Below, piece by piece: positions 44,478 through 53,274 of a DNA stretch of 64,000 nt; position 1 is the first letter of the stretch; each line of letters begins with the position of its first letter. The stretch lies in assembly GCF_002019665.1 (NCBI RefSeq), contig NZ_KV917375.1, positions 566,001 through 630,000 of the forward strand. The letters are read 5' to 3'. Below the pieces are notes generated by a model. That model was not told the origin of the DNA. It saw only the letters and a program-made list of their open reading frames with translations, and did no database searches. Source of the DNA: Sutcliffiella halmapala (lineage in GTDB: Bacteria > Bacillota > Bacilli > Bacillales > Bacillaceae_I). The position numbers were made by a program, and so were the translations under genes.

Positions 44478-47278
44478 CGGAGTGTTAATAGCTCCTTTAA
44501 ATCTTCATTACTTAGTTCGGTAATCCAACCTTCGCTAGTAATTATTTGATTATTCAATGCTTGCTTTGATTCAATCATCGCATCGATTTTTTCTTCCAAT
44601 GTACCAGTAGCAATAAATTTATGCACATGGACAAAGCGATTTTGGCCGATTCGATAGGCACGGTCTGTCGCTTGATTTTCCACGGCAGGGTTCCACCAAC
44701 GATCATAGTGAATGACATGATTGGCAGCAGTAAGGTTTAGCCCTGTACCACCGGCTTTTAAAGAAAGTACGAGCACATTAAATTCTCCAGCTTGGAAATC
44801 TGTGATGAGCTTATCACGCTCTTTCTTCACAACACTTCCATTTAGAAATCTACCTTTTTCCCCTAAGGATTTTTCAATCGCTTCAATAATCATATTACCC
44901 ATCGCGATATACTGTGTGAAAATCAGACAGCTTTCATTGCGTAATCGAATTTGTTCAACAAGCTCCACGAGTTTTTCCATTTTTGTTGAACGCATGAGTA
45001 AGTTTGGTGGTTCTTCTTCCTTTAAATAAAGGGAAGGATGATCACAAACCTGTTTAAGTTGACCTAGCATTTTCAATACTAAACCTCTTCTTTGGATGCC
45101 ACCAACTGCCTCTACTTTATCTAAAGTTTCCTTTACAAGCTGCTCATAAATAGACGCCTGCTCTACTGTAAGTGGGCAATATTCCTTTTGTTCCTGCTTC
45201 GCTGGTAAATTAAGTGCAACTTGCTCATCTTGTTTCGTCCGACGTAAAAGGAAGGGCTGAATGAGCATTTGTAACTGTTGAATTTTTTGCTTGTCTTGGT
45301 CTTTTTCAATCGGCAGGACAAACTGCTTGTGAAAGCCACCTAATGAGCCCAAGTATCCAGGGTTAATAAAATCGAAAAGTGCCCATAGCTCAGAAAGGCG
45401 ATTTTCCATCGGCGTGCCTGTTAATGCAATATGGTGTTTTCCTTTTAAATTACGAACAGCCTGTGATTGTTTTGTATCTGCATTTTTAATATTTTGTGCT
45501 TCATCTAAACAGATGGAACTCCAGTTTATACTAGCTAATTCGTCTTCATCTAAGTGAGAAATTGCATAAGAAGTCAAGACAACATCCGCACCCTTTATAG
45601 AATCTCGAAAGTTCTCGCTTTTCGCCCGATTCGATCCGTAGTGGAGCATGACTTGTAAGCTTGGAGCAAATTTCTCGAGCTCCTTTTGCCAGTTACCCAG
45701 AACAGATGTCGGACATATAATTAATACCGGTGCACTTTTCGCTTCTCTTTCTTTGCATGCCAAAAAATAGGCAATTAACTGTATCGTTTTTCCGAGCCCC
45801 ATATCATCGGCAAGACAAGCCCCAAAACCATGCTTACGTAAAAATAGTAGCCACGAAGCTCCCTGCTCTTGATAAGGTCGAAGCTCACCATGAAAGGTAG
45901 CGGGAGCTTGAAAAGACGGAAGTGCCTTTCCTTGGTAAAGCTGTTCTAATAAATGCTGTAGTGACCCTGTCAACTCGTAGGTCACGTCACTCATAGAAAA
46001 GCTTGAAGTCTCCTCATTCTGCATATCTGAAAAGCTATTTGCAACATTGCTTTTTAATAGGTCTTCCATTCGTATGCCAGTTTCTTCAGCATGCTTCATC
46101 ATTCGTTTTATTTCTTCGATAAAGCTTGGATCTAAGACAACCCATTCTCCCTTAATTTGAACGAGGCGACGGTTTTGTTCCACCAAAGCTAAAAACTCTT
46201 CCTCGGATAGCTCCGTGTTACGAGTGGAAAAACGCCATTCAAAATTAACAAGGGATTGTAAACCAACAAAGGATTGAGCATGCGATCCTTTTTTCGAGCT
46301 ATTAACTCGCGCTTTTATTTTTAAGCGGGAGTCCTTCACAGCCTGCCACCAGGATGGAAGGTAGATAAAGCTACCAATCTCGAGGAGCTTTTCACTACCA
46401 TCTACTAAAAAGCGCCATGCGTCTTCTTCCGTTAACGCTTCTCGAATTTGTCCATTAGAAAAGAGCGCAGGAGTTACTTGCTGCCATTTTTTAAAGCTTC
46501 GTTCGACTTGGTCATGATACTTTTTATAAGAGGTTGGAAGTTTATCTTTCCCCCAGACATGCAATTTCTCGGACTTTTTATCCTTGAGAAGTGTTTCTAG
46601 CTTCCAATCAGCATACTCTTCTTCCGGTTCTAATAACCGTAAACCGACAGTAAATGGTGTGGAGTCTTTCATCCAGCCAATATCCTTTAGCCAATCTTCC
46701 TCATCTAAATATATGGAGTGTGAACCTTCATTCGACAGAAGAGTAGGATTATTTGTATAATTCGTCCAATAAGTTCGTAATGTATCTATCTTGTCGTGCT
46801 TCATCCAATCCTTGATGATGGAGCTAATCCAATCCTCTATTTTTCCGGTGTAAGAGGGAAGAAGCGGATTTTGCTCAATTAGCTTTACTCCTTCTTCCAT
46901 TAAAGTAAAAGTAAGTTTACCTTGCTGCCAATCGGCAAAATTAGGCTGAAAAGCTTTTTTATTTAATATAGAAGAAACAGTAGGTGCTAATAGACGATAC
47001 AGCTCCGATTGGTCACACCATTCTAGCTCTAAAAAAGAATTCTCTGTATTGTTGGCAAATAGCTCTAACGCATCTGCAGGGGATAAAAAAATCCCTGTTT
47101 TCCCTTGAAACGAGGCTTCTTGGAAAAAGGAACCGAAAAAAGAGCCTTCATGCCACGTGAATAAAAGCGGAATAAAGCGTGAAGGTGGCAGAACTGATGA
47201 TTTTAGCTGCACATATAGAAAAAATTGGTTTTGTTCTTTGTCGTATAAAGAATTTGCAGATAATGAATCATTAATCAT
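44474..47278 (-). CDS. SNF2-family ATPase/helicase, YwqA type
   Basis: A 934-residue protein. The C-terminal half is a complete SNF2 motor: DDMGLGKTIQLIAY (Walker A, near residue 490), LDEAQNIKN (motif II), ALTGTPMENRLSELW (motif III), and LVLSLKAGGTGLNLT with QATDRAYRIGQ (motifs V and VI). The N-terminal half has the accessory region seen in bacterial SNF2 proteins such as B. subtilis YwqA. It should move along DNA using ATP, perhaps removing bound proteins. It overlaps the upstream ywqB-like gene by 8 bp, the same pair and order as in B. subtilis, so the two are translationally coupled. Confidence 0.92.
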   Translation of the reverse strand: MINDSLSANSLYDKEQNQFFLYVQLKSSVLPPSRFIPLLFTWHEGSFFGSFFQEASFQGKTGIFLSPADALELFANNTENSFLELEWCDQSELYRLLAPTVSSILNKKAFQPNFADWQQGKLTFTLMEEGVKLIEQNPLLPSYTGKIEDWISSIIKDWMKHDKIDTLRTYWTNYTNNPTLLSNEGSHSIYLDEEDWLKDIGWMKDSTPFTVGLRLLEPEEEYADWKLETLLKDKKSEKLHVWGKDKLPTSYKKYHDQVERSFKKWQQVTPALFSNGQIREALTEEDAWRFLVDGSEKLLEIGSFIYLPSWWQAVKDSRLKIKARVNSSKKGSHAQSFVGLQSLVNFEWRFSTRNTELSEEEFLALVEQNRRLVQIKGEWVVLDPSFIEEIKRMMKHAEETGIRMEDLLKSNVANSFSDMQNEETSSFSMSDVTYELTGSLQHLLEQLYQGKALPSFQAPATFHGELRPYQEQGASWLLFLRKHGFGACLADDMGLGKTIQLIAYFLACKEREAKSAPVLIICPTSVLGNWQKELEKFAPSLQVMLHYGSNRAKSENFRDSIKGADVVLTSYAISHLDEDELASINWSSICLDEAQNIKNADTKQSQAVRNLKGKHHIALTGTPMENRLSELWALFDFINPGYLGSLGGFHKQFVLPIEKDQDKQKIQQLQMLIQPFLLRRTKQDEQVALNLPAKQEQKEYCPLTVEQASIYEQLVKETLDKVEAVGGIQRRGLVLKMLGQLKQVCDHPSLYLKEEEPPNLLMRSTKMEKLVELVEQIRLRNESCLIFTQYIAMGNMIIEAIEKSLGEKGRFLNGSVVKKERDKLITDFQAGEFNVLVLSLKAGGTGLNLTAANHVIHYDRWWNPAVENQATDRAYRIGQNRFVHVHKFIATGTLEEKIDAMIESKQALNNQIITSEGWITELSNEDLKELLTLR

Positions 47279-48833
47279 ATGTGAATCTTCCTTTTTTCAG
47301 TTCTTCTTGGAAGGAGCGCAATCGCTTTGTACCTTCTTTAATTTGGGTAATATATTGAAGCCAGACATCTTCTAGCTTTTCTTTTTTATATAAAGAATGC
47401 AATTTTTTTAAAAGGCTAGTAGCTTCCTTATAAGCCGGTCTGTTTCGCTGTCCGATCGCTTGCTGGATAGCGATATGGTAAAGCGGGAAAAGTGCGTATG
47501 GATCGACCTTTTTAATTTCTTTTATTTTATAGGATTCTAATCCGCTCAGCTCAAAGCCCATCCAAAGCTGCAATTCCACCCATTTGCGGAAATTTTTCGT
47601 TTCAAACAGATACCATTCATATTCTCCATAGCTATATGGCATTAAATGCTTCATTGCCTCAATATACATCGCATCATGCTTTGTTTCTAACGCATAGTCA
47701 GTTAATAGCTTTAATAAGTGCTTCGTAAGCTGACGTTTTCTATCATATGTAGGTTCTGCATGGATATAGTCAGTTACCATGGGCAGGGTAGTTTGAAGCC
47801 ATATTTCCAGACGATCTTTGGCTTTAGCGCTAGCAAGCGAATGAAGCCAATTAAATACATAAGGAGCATACTGATGCGTGTGATTCTTCACAATTTTTAA
47901 GGCCTCATCGTCCTTTTTTTGTAAAAATAGTAAATGTGTTTTGGCCAACTCAGCTTGGAGTGAGCGATTATCTTCTAACTCGATTAGTTCTTTAGACATC
48001 CAGTTTCTTCGTTGGAACACATCATTCCAAGTGAACTGATATGCATAAAAAATCTCGCGAATAAATGGCTCTTCTTGCTGCAATAGCATGTTTCGAATTA
48101 GTTCTTTGCTTTCCTTCAATAAGGAATCAAGCTGAAAGGCAATCGCACTATGAAACAGTGCTTTAGCTTCCTCCTCGACGATATCGACAAATCGATGAAG
48201 CAAATCTACTATATATTGATATGGTTGCGTGGAGTCATAGCTTTTCATAACTTGCTGCATGCAAAAAAGCGAAGCGTGTAATAAGAAAAGCGGACGGACC
48301 TCAGCCTTTTTTGGTGCTTGTAAACGTAGCTTCGGAAAAAAGGCGTGTGTAAGCCCAGTTAAATACGTTCTAGTTGACGGAATGCTCCGTTTATATTGGT
48401 CATGCTGATATTCAACAAAAGCCAACCAACTAGCAAGGGTAGTATCTGAGTAACTGTCGATTTTTTTATTTTGTAAAAGTAAGGAAGAATCTACACTCGG
48501 CTTTGTTGCTTCAGCCTTCCATCTATCAATCAAGGACGCAATTGTCTTCGTTTGTGACCAAAAAGATAAAAAGGTTGCAAGCTGGTGCGTACAAAGGGAA
48601 GTAGCACCACATGAACAACGACTTAAATCCTTTAACTCAAGATCAAGTAATATATGACGGTGTCCATTATCCTGAACTTTCCCAGTAATACTAGTACCTT
48701 CTACTAAAACATTAATGACATTTCCTTGACGAAAAAGCTGTAATGCTTCTTTTAAGAGCTGACGATTTTTCTCTTCTGACAACGGATATGTATTCACGAG
48801 CCAAGTTGCAAACTGTTCCATTATTGTCACCAT
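47271..48833 (-). CDS. SWIM zinc-finger protein, YwqB type
   Basis: The 520-residue protein has a SWIM motif (CSCGATSLCTHQ, CxCxnCxH, near residue 74) that binds zinc and usually contacts DNA or protein. The rest is helical, with no enzyme motif. It is the usual partner of the SNF2 gene; the stop overlaps the YwqA start by 8 bp. The pair probably acts as one complex, in DNA repair or remodelling. ATG 48833 may be replaced by ATG 48821 (MEQFATWL); the ribosome site is not decisive. Confidence 0.88.
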   Translation of the reverse strand: MVTIMEQFATWLVNTYPLSEEKNRQLLKEALQLFRQGNVINVLVEGTSITGKVQDNGHRHILLDLELKDLSRCSCGATSLCTHQLATFLSFWSQTKTIASLIDRWKAEATKPSVDSSLLLQNKKIDSYSDTTLASWLAFVEYQHDQYKRSIPSTRTYLTGLTHAFFPKLRLQAPKKAEVRPLFLLHASLFCMQQVMKSYDSTQPYQYIVDLLHRFVDIVEEEAKALFHSAIAFQLDSLLKESKELIRNMLLQQEEPFIREIFYAYQFTWNDVFQRRNWMSKELIELEDNRSLQAELAKTHLLFLQKKDDEALKIVKNHTHQYAPYVFNWLHSLASAKAKDRLEIWLQTTLPMVTDYIHAEPTYDRKRQLTKHLLKLLTDYALETKHDAMYIEAMKHLMPYSYGEYEWYLFETKNFRKWVELQLWMGFELSGLESYKIKEIKKVDPYALFPLYHIAIQQAIGQRNRPAYKEATSLLKKLHSLYKKEKLEDVWLQYITQIKEGTKRLRSFQEELKKGRFTYD

Positions 48834-48854
48834 CCAACATCTGTACTAAACAAA

Positions 48855-48885
48855 TAAAAGGCCTACTTTTCAAATGTAGACCTTG
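48855..48885 (-). terminator. Probable terminator of the BsuPI lipoprotein gene
   Basis: Read on the minus strand, AAGGTCTAC and GTAGGCCTT pair with one mismatch and are followed by TTATTTG. Confidence 0.5.
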
Positions 48886-48961
48886 TCATTTACGGTAAAA
48901 TCTTCTTATTCTATTATAGATTTTTTAACATGGAGTTACAACCTCGCGAACGAATTCGATA

Positions 48962-49516
48962 TTATTCTACATCAAAAGTCTCACGCGCAGATGCCTGAAA
49001 ATTCTTGTCTGCAAATACAAACTCAATCGTGTACTCTCCAGTGGCAAGTCCAGAAGCCACTTCTTCATAGGAGGCAGAATAAGTGAATTTTTCTCCAGAA
49101 GCTAAGACAACCTCTTTTATTGCTTGGGTGTACATCATATCTTCGGAAAGCTTTTTGACCATCTTTCCATTAGAATCGAACACCATGTAATCATATTCTT
49201 GACCAGAAGAAAAGGTGATTTCGGCATCTTTTCCAAGGTTATTTTCAACAGTAAAGACAAATTGATTATCGGAGTAATTAATGCTACCAGAAAGATTTTC
49301 CTTGTCACTATCTTTTAATTTTTCAATAAGCTCTTTTTTTGCTTTGTCTGCCTCGCTACTATCTTCTTCTATTTCTTCGTCTTCACCACTACCTGTCGTA
49401 TTTTCTTCTCCATTAGGATTAGTAGTGTTGGAATTATCGGGAGCTGTATTGTTTTGTGTGGTACCACATCCTACTAAAAGAAATAACATTGTGAGTAAAA
49501 GTACTATTTGCTTCAT
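48962..49516 (-). CDS. Lipoprotein with a BsuPI-like proteinase-inhibitor domain
   Basis: The 184-residue protein has a lipobox (LFLLVGCGTT), a low-complexity Asn/Thr/Glu/Asp linker (about 22-60) and a C-terminal beta-sandwich (FTVENNLGKDAEITFSSGQEYDYMVFDSNGKMVKKLSED) like the intracellular proteinase inhibitor BsuPI family. In secreted lipoproteins this fold may bind protein or act structurally; inhibition is not shown. AAAATGAAG is the start, preceded by GAGGGTTAAAA. The gene stands alone between ywqB and the amidase gene. Confidence 0.82.
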   Translation of the reverse strand: MKQIVLLLTMLFLLVGCGTTQNNTAPDNSNTTNPNGEENTTGSGEDEEIEEDSSEADKAKKELIEKLKDSDKENLSGSINYSDNQFVFTVENNLGKDAEITFSSGQEYDYMVFDSNGKMVKKLSEDMMYTQAIKEVVLASGEKFTYSASYEEVASGLATGEYTIEFVFADKNFQASARETFDVE

Positions 49517-49740
49517 TTTTAACCCTCCATATTCATGATTTTGTATAGATAAATTCCTTATTTGTATTCCGCTTATACCTTTGAATGACTAATAGCTTTC
49601 TTTGTAAGTATAGACGAAAACTTATATAAAAGGTTACAAGGAGGTATTGAGGGTGGGACAAGTGCCTTATTTTGTAAATTTATGACAGCTTGTGCATATT
49701 CTATTAATGTAACGATAAAAAAGAGAATGAGGTGAAATGA

Positions 49741-50532
49741 ATGAAGATTGTGTTAGATGCCGGTCATGGATATAACACATCAGGGAAACGTACACCAGAT
49801 GGTATGAGAGAATACGAGTTTAATCGAGTAGTGGCCCAATATGCCAGACAAGAACTTTTAAGGTATCAAAATGTGGAAATTTTATTTACCCACTCTGATG
49901 ATCGAGACGTACCATTACAAGAAAGAACTAATCGAGCTAACAGCTGGGGGGCCAATGCCTTTGTCTCTATTCACGCCAATGCATATGGTGCAGGAGGATG
50001 GAATTCCGTACAAGGTATTGAAACGTATACACCAACCGTCGATTCGCCGAATTCCGATCGTCTAGCAAGCTCGGTCCACAGAAAACTGATCCAAGCAACA
50101 GGAAGAAGAGATCGTGGTATTAAATCAGAAAACTTCCACGTCCTACGCGAAACCACAATGAGAGCAATCCTCTGTGAATGTGGATTCATGACTCATTACC
50201 AAGAAGCACAATTATTAAAAACGGATAGCTACCGTAGAACCTGTGCCCATGCCATTGCAGAAGGAATCGTAGAACATTTTAGCCTAAAGCTAAAACCAAC
50301 AGCCCCACCGTCTACTGGTATATACAAAGTTCAAGTTGGAGCATTTAAAGCAAAAGAAAATGCCGATAATCTAGCAAAAGAGTTGAATGGAAGAGGGTAC
50401 AGTACTTTTGTTTACTTGGACCAGGGATTATATAAAGTCCAAGCTGGGGCGTTTGCCCAAAAAGCCAACGCAGATAGCTTAGCTGCTCAACTTCGTAGGC
50501 AGGGGTATTCAACATTTATTAATTATGAGTAA
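49741..50532 (+). CDS. N-acetylmuramoyl-L-alanine amidase with SPOR domain, CwlC-like
   Basis: The 263-residue protein starts directly with the Amidase_3 fold (IVLDAGHG, zinc His9). REYEFN supplies the Glu ligand, VSIHANA the second His, and ECGFMTH the catalytic Glu. Residues 193-263 form a SPOR domain of two repeats (YKVQVGAFKAKENAD; YKVQAGAFAQKANAD) that binds denuded glycan. No signal peptide is present, as in B. subtilis CwlC (about 255 residues), which helps lyse the mother cell late in sporulation. A CATATTCTA at 49695-49703 matches the sigma-K -10 box, but no -35 AC is properly spaced. AATGAGGTGAA precedes ATG 49741. Confidence 0.9.
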   Translation: MKIVLDAGHGYNTSGKRTPDGMREYEFNRVVAQYARQELLRYQNVEILFTHSDDRDVPLQERTNRANSWGANAFVSIHANAYGAGGWNSVQGIETYTPTVDSPNSDRLASSVHRKLIQATGRRDRGIKSENFHVLRETTMRAILCECGFMTHYQEAQLLKTDSYRRTCAHAIAEGIVEHFSLKLKPTAPPSTGIYKVQVGAFKAKENADNLAKELNGRGYSTFVYLDQGLYKVQAGAFAQKANADSLAAQLRRQGYSTFINYE

Positions 50533-50541
50533 TGACACATT

Positions 50542-50570
50542 GGCACCTTTGCAGGGTGCTTTTTTCTTTT
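50542..50570 (+). terminator. Terminator of the amidase gene
   Basis: A short GCACC/GGTGC stem is followed by TTTTTTC and more T. Confidence 0.6.
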
Positions 50571-50685
50571 ATTCCTGAAATATCGACAAAATTTCCATCC
50601 TACTAACAAAAAAACAGGAAATTTGTCCTTATTTAGCGAATAGATTAAACACCTGAAGAAATGAATGGAAAGGGAGAAAGTAAAG

Positions 50686-51003
50686 GTGAAAAAAATCAGT
50701 CTTGGACCTAGAACAAAGAGGGTTTTAAATTTTATTTGTTTTGCTTTATCGTTCTTATTATTAATTTATAACATTAGTATTATAGGATTCTTCTATTTAA
50801 TGGTTACTTATGGTGAGCAAAAGGGTAATTTAATTTATTCTTTAATTAGTGTTTTGGGGATCTTTGTTATTATTATTCCGCTTGTTTTCCGGATGGCTAA
50901 ACAAAAATTCTATCACTATACTTTAATTGGAACGCATCTAATAGCAGCGTTTTTGCCTTTTGTTATGCAGTTGATGTCTAGGTTGATAGGGAAAGTTCTT
51001 TAG
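50686..51003 (+). CDS. Unrecognised small membrane protein
   Basis: A 105-residue protein with three predicted membrane helices (VLNFICFALSFLLLIYNISI; LIYSLISVLGIFVIIIPLVF; YTLIGTHLIAAFLPFVMQL). GTG 50686 follows AAAGGGAGAAAG; the in-frame ATG 50665 lacks a clear site. No family is claimed. Its own terminator follows at 51007. Confidence 0.65.
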   Translation: MKKISLGPRTKRVLNFICFALSFLLLIYNISIIGFFYLMVTYGEQKGNLIYSLISVLGIFVIIIPLVFRMAKQKFYHYTLIGTHLIAAFLPFVMQLMSRLIGKVL

Positions 51004-51006
51004 TGT

Positions 51007-51061
51007 AAAACAGGAAATTACTCTTTGTTGAAAAATAATAGGTTGTAGTTTTCTGTTTTTA
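51007..51061 (+). terminator. Terminator of the small membrane protein gene
   Basis: AAAACAGGAAATTAC and GTAGTTTTCTGTTTT pair with G.U pairs and are followed by a T run. Confidence 0.7.
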
Positions 51062-51082
51062 GGTTAGAATAGTAAGTACGAA

Positions 51083-51134
51083 ACCGTTTGCACTGGAGTT
51101 TTTTACATACTTTCTGGTGCAGGCGGTTTTTTTT
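51083..51134 (+). terminator. Second hairpin terminator, no gene directly upstream
   Basis: ACCGTTTGCAC and GTGCAGGCGGT pair with two G.U pairs around a 23-nt loop, followed by eight T. It may be an attenuator before the sortase gene or end a short RNA. Confidence 0.65.
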
Positions 51135-51517
51135 GTTTTGGGTAACCGTGAAAATAAGGGAAGCACATTAAATTCCCTGTTGATCTCCATGCGAAATATT
51201 CACTTTCCAGGGGCTATTGATAGCCTTCTGCGGAAATTCAAGGTTAGGATTAACGGAGATTTGTTTAAAAATTCGGTTCCGTTTGGTGTAAGTCAAAGTA
51301 GCGAATGTTAATCTTTCCCTTTATAATAAAAGTTATTAGTGAAAATGGTTAGATAGCATCACCAATACAGACTTTTTCAGCTTCCAATTATGTAAAAGTG
51401 GTTAAGATATAAAAGCATGAATAAAGAAATAGAGTTTTCTCCTTCACTTCAGTGTCTTCTTATTAGCTTGCGTCGTAAGACATGGTGTTGGATTAATTTT
51501 AAAGGAGAGGTTAAATA

Positions 51518-52117
51518 GTGAGAAAAGGGATGGTTGTTGCTCTTTTATTTATCCTGGTTGGAGCTTCTTTTATTGGGTATGGTTTGTATGAAAAGTGGAC
51601 GATGGATCGCAAAACAGAGGCTGCTCTTCAGGATGCGATGGCAATAACAAAAGACAATCAGGATAAAATGGAAAGTCCAAAAAAAGAGCGTCCAACGAAG
51701 CCAGAAGATTTTAATCCGGCTATCGGTGATGTTGTGGGAGTTTTACAAATACCTAGATTTGAGGCACAGTTACCTATCGTTGAAGGAACAGATCCAGATG
51801 AACTAGAAAAAGGGGTAGGGCACTTTCTTGGTTCCTCTTATCCAGGAGAGCTTGGACAGATTGTATTATCTGGTCATCGTGACACGGTATTCTTGCGCTT
51901 AGGTGAGTTAGAATTAGGAGATAAATTTGTTGTATCACTACCATATGGAGACTTTATGTACGAAATATATGATACGAAAATCGTGGACAAGGACGACACT
52001 ACGATTATTACCTTACAAAAAGAGACCGAAGAATTAATTTTAACTACTTGTTATCCATTTACATTAACTGGTAGAGCGCCTGAGCGATATATAGTGTATG
52101 CGAAGCCTGTTTTATAA
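51518..52117 (+). CDS. Class D sortase (second copy)
   Basis: A 199-residue protein with an N-terminal membrane anchor, a charged linker (about 30-65), and the sortase domain with catalytic His in LSGHRDTVFLRLGE, Cys in LTTCYPFT and Arg in APERYIVY, all intact. It closely resembles the sortase at 40380 but is longer at the N-terminus. No substrate gene is adjacent; candidates in the window are the MPNTA protein and the broken LPVTA protein. GTG 51518 follows AAGGAGAGG. It precedes the exopolysaccharide control module by a 400-bp leader-like region. Confidence 0.92.
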   Translation: MRKGMVVALLFILVGASFIGYGLYEKWTMDRKTEAALQDAMAITKDNQDKMESPKKERPTKPEDFNPAIGDVVGVLQIPRFEAQLPIVEGTDPDELEKGVGHFLGSSYPGELGQIVLSGHRDTVFLRLGELELGDKFVVSLPYGDFMYEIYDTKIVDKDDTTIITLQKETEELILTTCYPFTLTGRAPERYIVYAKPVL

Positions 52118-52527
52118 TTACGAAAGGCTGTTTTCGCATACTTGGTTGCTTTTCGTAAATAGAATCAACACGTCATTATCGTTGCAATCGTGCTCTTTTC
52201 CATTTTGTAATCGAGGGCCTTCTTCTATTTTCTAAGCAAAATGACGGTAAAAAGTCCAAATACCGACTTTTTACCAGCTTAAAGCAACAATCTTTACGAA
52301 AAGACACCTATTTTGGTGTTTTTTTATTGGAATTATAATTCTGTATTTAACAGGTGGCATTTGATAGAAGAAGTGAACAAAAGCTAGATTCGCGAAAATT
52401 GGAAAAAGAAACTCCGTATTTTTTGTAAGAAATTGTAGATATATGGGTTTAAGTCTTATATAATATCAATGTATGTCTTTGGAAATAGATATTAAAGTTA
52501 TTTTAAATAAATTATTTGGAGGTTCAA
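52118..52527 (+). promoter_or_regulatory. 410-bp leader region of the YwqC-D-E module with overlapping inverted repeats
   Basis: A hairpin TTACGAAA/TTTCGTAA (52118-52159) ends the sortase gene. Its right arm also belongs to two mutually exclusive longer pairings: GTTGCTTT (52145-52152) with AAAGCAAC (52281-52288), and CTTTTCGTAAA (52149-52159) with TTTACGAAAAG (52293-52303). A stem GGTAAAAAGTC/GACTTTTTACC lies at 52251-52276. A terminator GACACC/GGTGTT with a T run lies at 52303-52327, directly after the last arm. A possible promoter TTGTAG-N19-TATAAT is at 52434-52464. The arrangement suggests attenuation, but no known leader class was recognised. Confidence 0.5.
52303..52327 (+). terminator. 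Terminator in the leader before the YwqC-like gene
   Basis: GACACC and GGTGTT pair around a 6-nt loop and are followed by TTTTT. Confidence 0.65.
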
Positions 52528-53274
52528 ATGGAAGAGACGATCAGCTTACGAGAGTTATTCCAAACGTTGAAAAAACGTCTTTCTCTCATCATCATTATTA
52601 CCATAATTGCAACTACTGTTAGTGGAGTAGTAAGTTTTTTCTTACTTACACCAATCTATCAAACATCGACACAGCTTTTAGTTAACCAATCCAGCAATAA
52701 TGAACAGGCTATGTATAATGTTAATGATATAAGAACAAACCTTGAGTTAATGAATACGTACAATGTCATCATTAAAAGCCCGAGAATTCTTGAGTTAGTA
52801 CAAGAGGAACTTAATCTAGATCGTTCGGTAAATTCGTTAAATAATCAAATTCAAGTTTCCAGTCAACAGAATTCACAAGTATTATCTATAACAGTACAGG
52901 ACGAAGAACCAGCGATGGCAGTAAATATTGCGAATACAGTAGCCAATGTATTCCAACGTGAATTGCCTGGAATTATGAACGTAGACAATGTCAGTGTTCT
53001 AGCTGCTGCCCAACTTGCAGAAAATCCATCGCCTATTAAACCAAGACCAGCGTTAAATATGGCAATAGCACTAGTCGTTGGATTGATGATGGGTGTAGGA
53101 TTAGCGTTCCTGTTAGAATATCTAGACAATACGATTAAAACAGAGCAAGATATCGAAAAGTTATTAGAATTACCCGTATTAGGTGCAATTCCTGTTATGA
53201 CAGATAACGACCAAAAAGGAACAGACATAACAAGAGAAAAGCGCGGTCCTGTAAGGAGTGAGTCAGTTGGCTAA
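52528..53274 (+). CDS. Polysaccharide chain-length/kinase modulator, YwqC/CapA (Wzz) type
   Basis: The 248-residue protein has the Wzz topology: a membrane helix at about 20-42 (LSLIIIITIIATTVSGVVSF), an extracellular helical body, a Pro-rich motif before the second helix (NPSPIKPRPALNMAIALVVGLMMGVGLAFL, near 175-205), and a cytoplasmic tail. In Gram-positive bacteria it activates the separate tyrosine kinase, whose gene overlaps its 3' end by 8 bp. ATG 52528 has TTGGAGG upstream; an in-frame TTG start at 52516 falls on that site and is rejected. It is the first gene of the YwqC-D-E module controlling exopolysaccharide or UDP-sugar enzymes. Confidence 0.9.
   Translation: MEETISLRELFQTLKKRLSLIIIITIIATTVSGVVSFFLLTPIYQTSTQLLVNQSSNNEQAMYNVNDIRTNLELMNTYNVIIKSPRILELVQEELNLDRSVNSLNNQIQVSSQQNSQVLSITVQDEEPAMAVNIANTVANVFQRELPGIMNVDNVSVLAAAQLAENPSPIKPRPALNMAIALVVGLMMGVGLAFLLEYLDNTIKTEQDIEKLLELPVLGAIPVMTDNDQKGTDITREKRGPVRSESVG

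Larger units (their letters stand above)
51004..51517. other. Gene-free stretch with two terminators and a decayed repeat fragment
   Basis: About 510 bp. It contains terminators at 51007-51061 and 51083-51134 and, near 51175-51230, a remnant of the ~130-bp repeat family in copy 3 orientation (CCTGTTGATC, TTCACTTTCC, TTCTGCGG). A TTGTAG-N16-TAGAAT pair at 51043-51070 could be a promoter for a short transcript ending at 51134. The 64-codon ORF over the remnant is not credible. Confidence 0.55.

Noticed and set aside
49685-49703. Full sigma-K promoter for the CwlC-like amidase gene
   Set aside because: CATATTCTA fits the -10, but no AC lies 16-17 bases upstream. The nearest ACA is only 7 bases away.
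51117-51311. 64-codon ORF before the second sortase
   Set aside because: It covers a terminator tail and a decayed repeat fragment and has no ribosome site.
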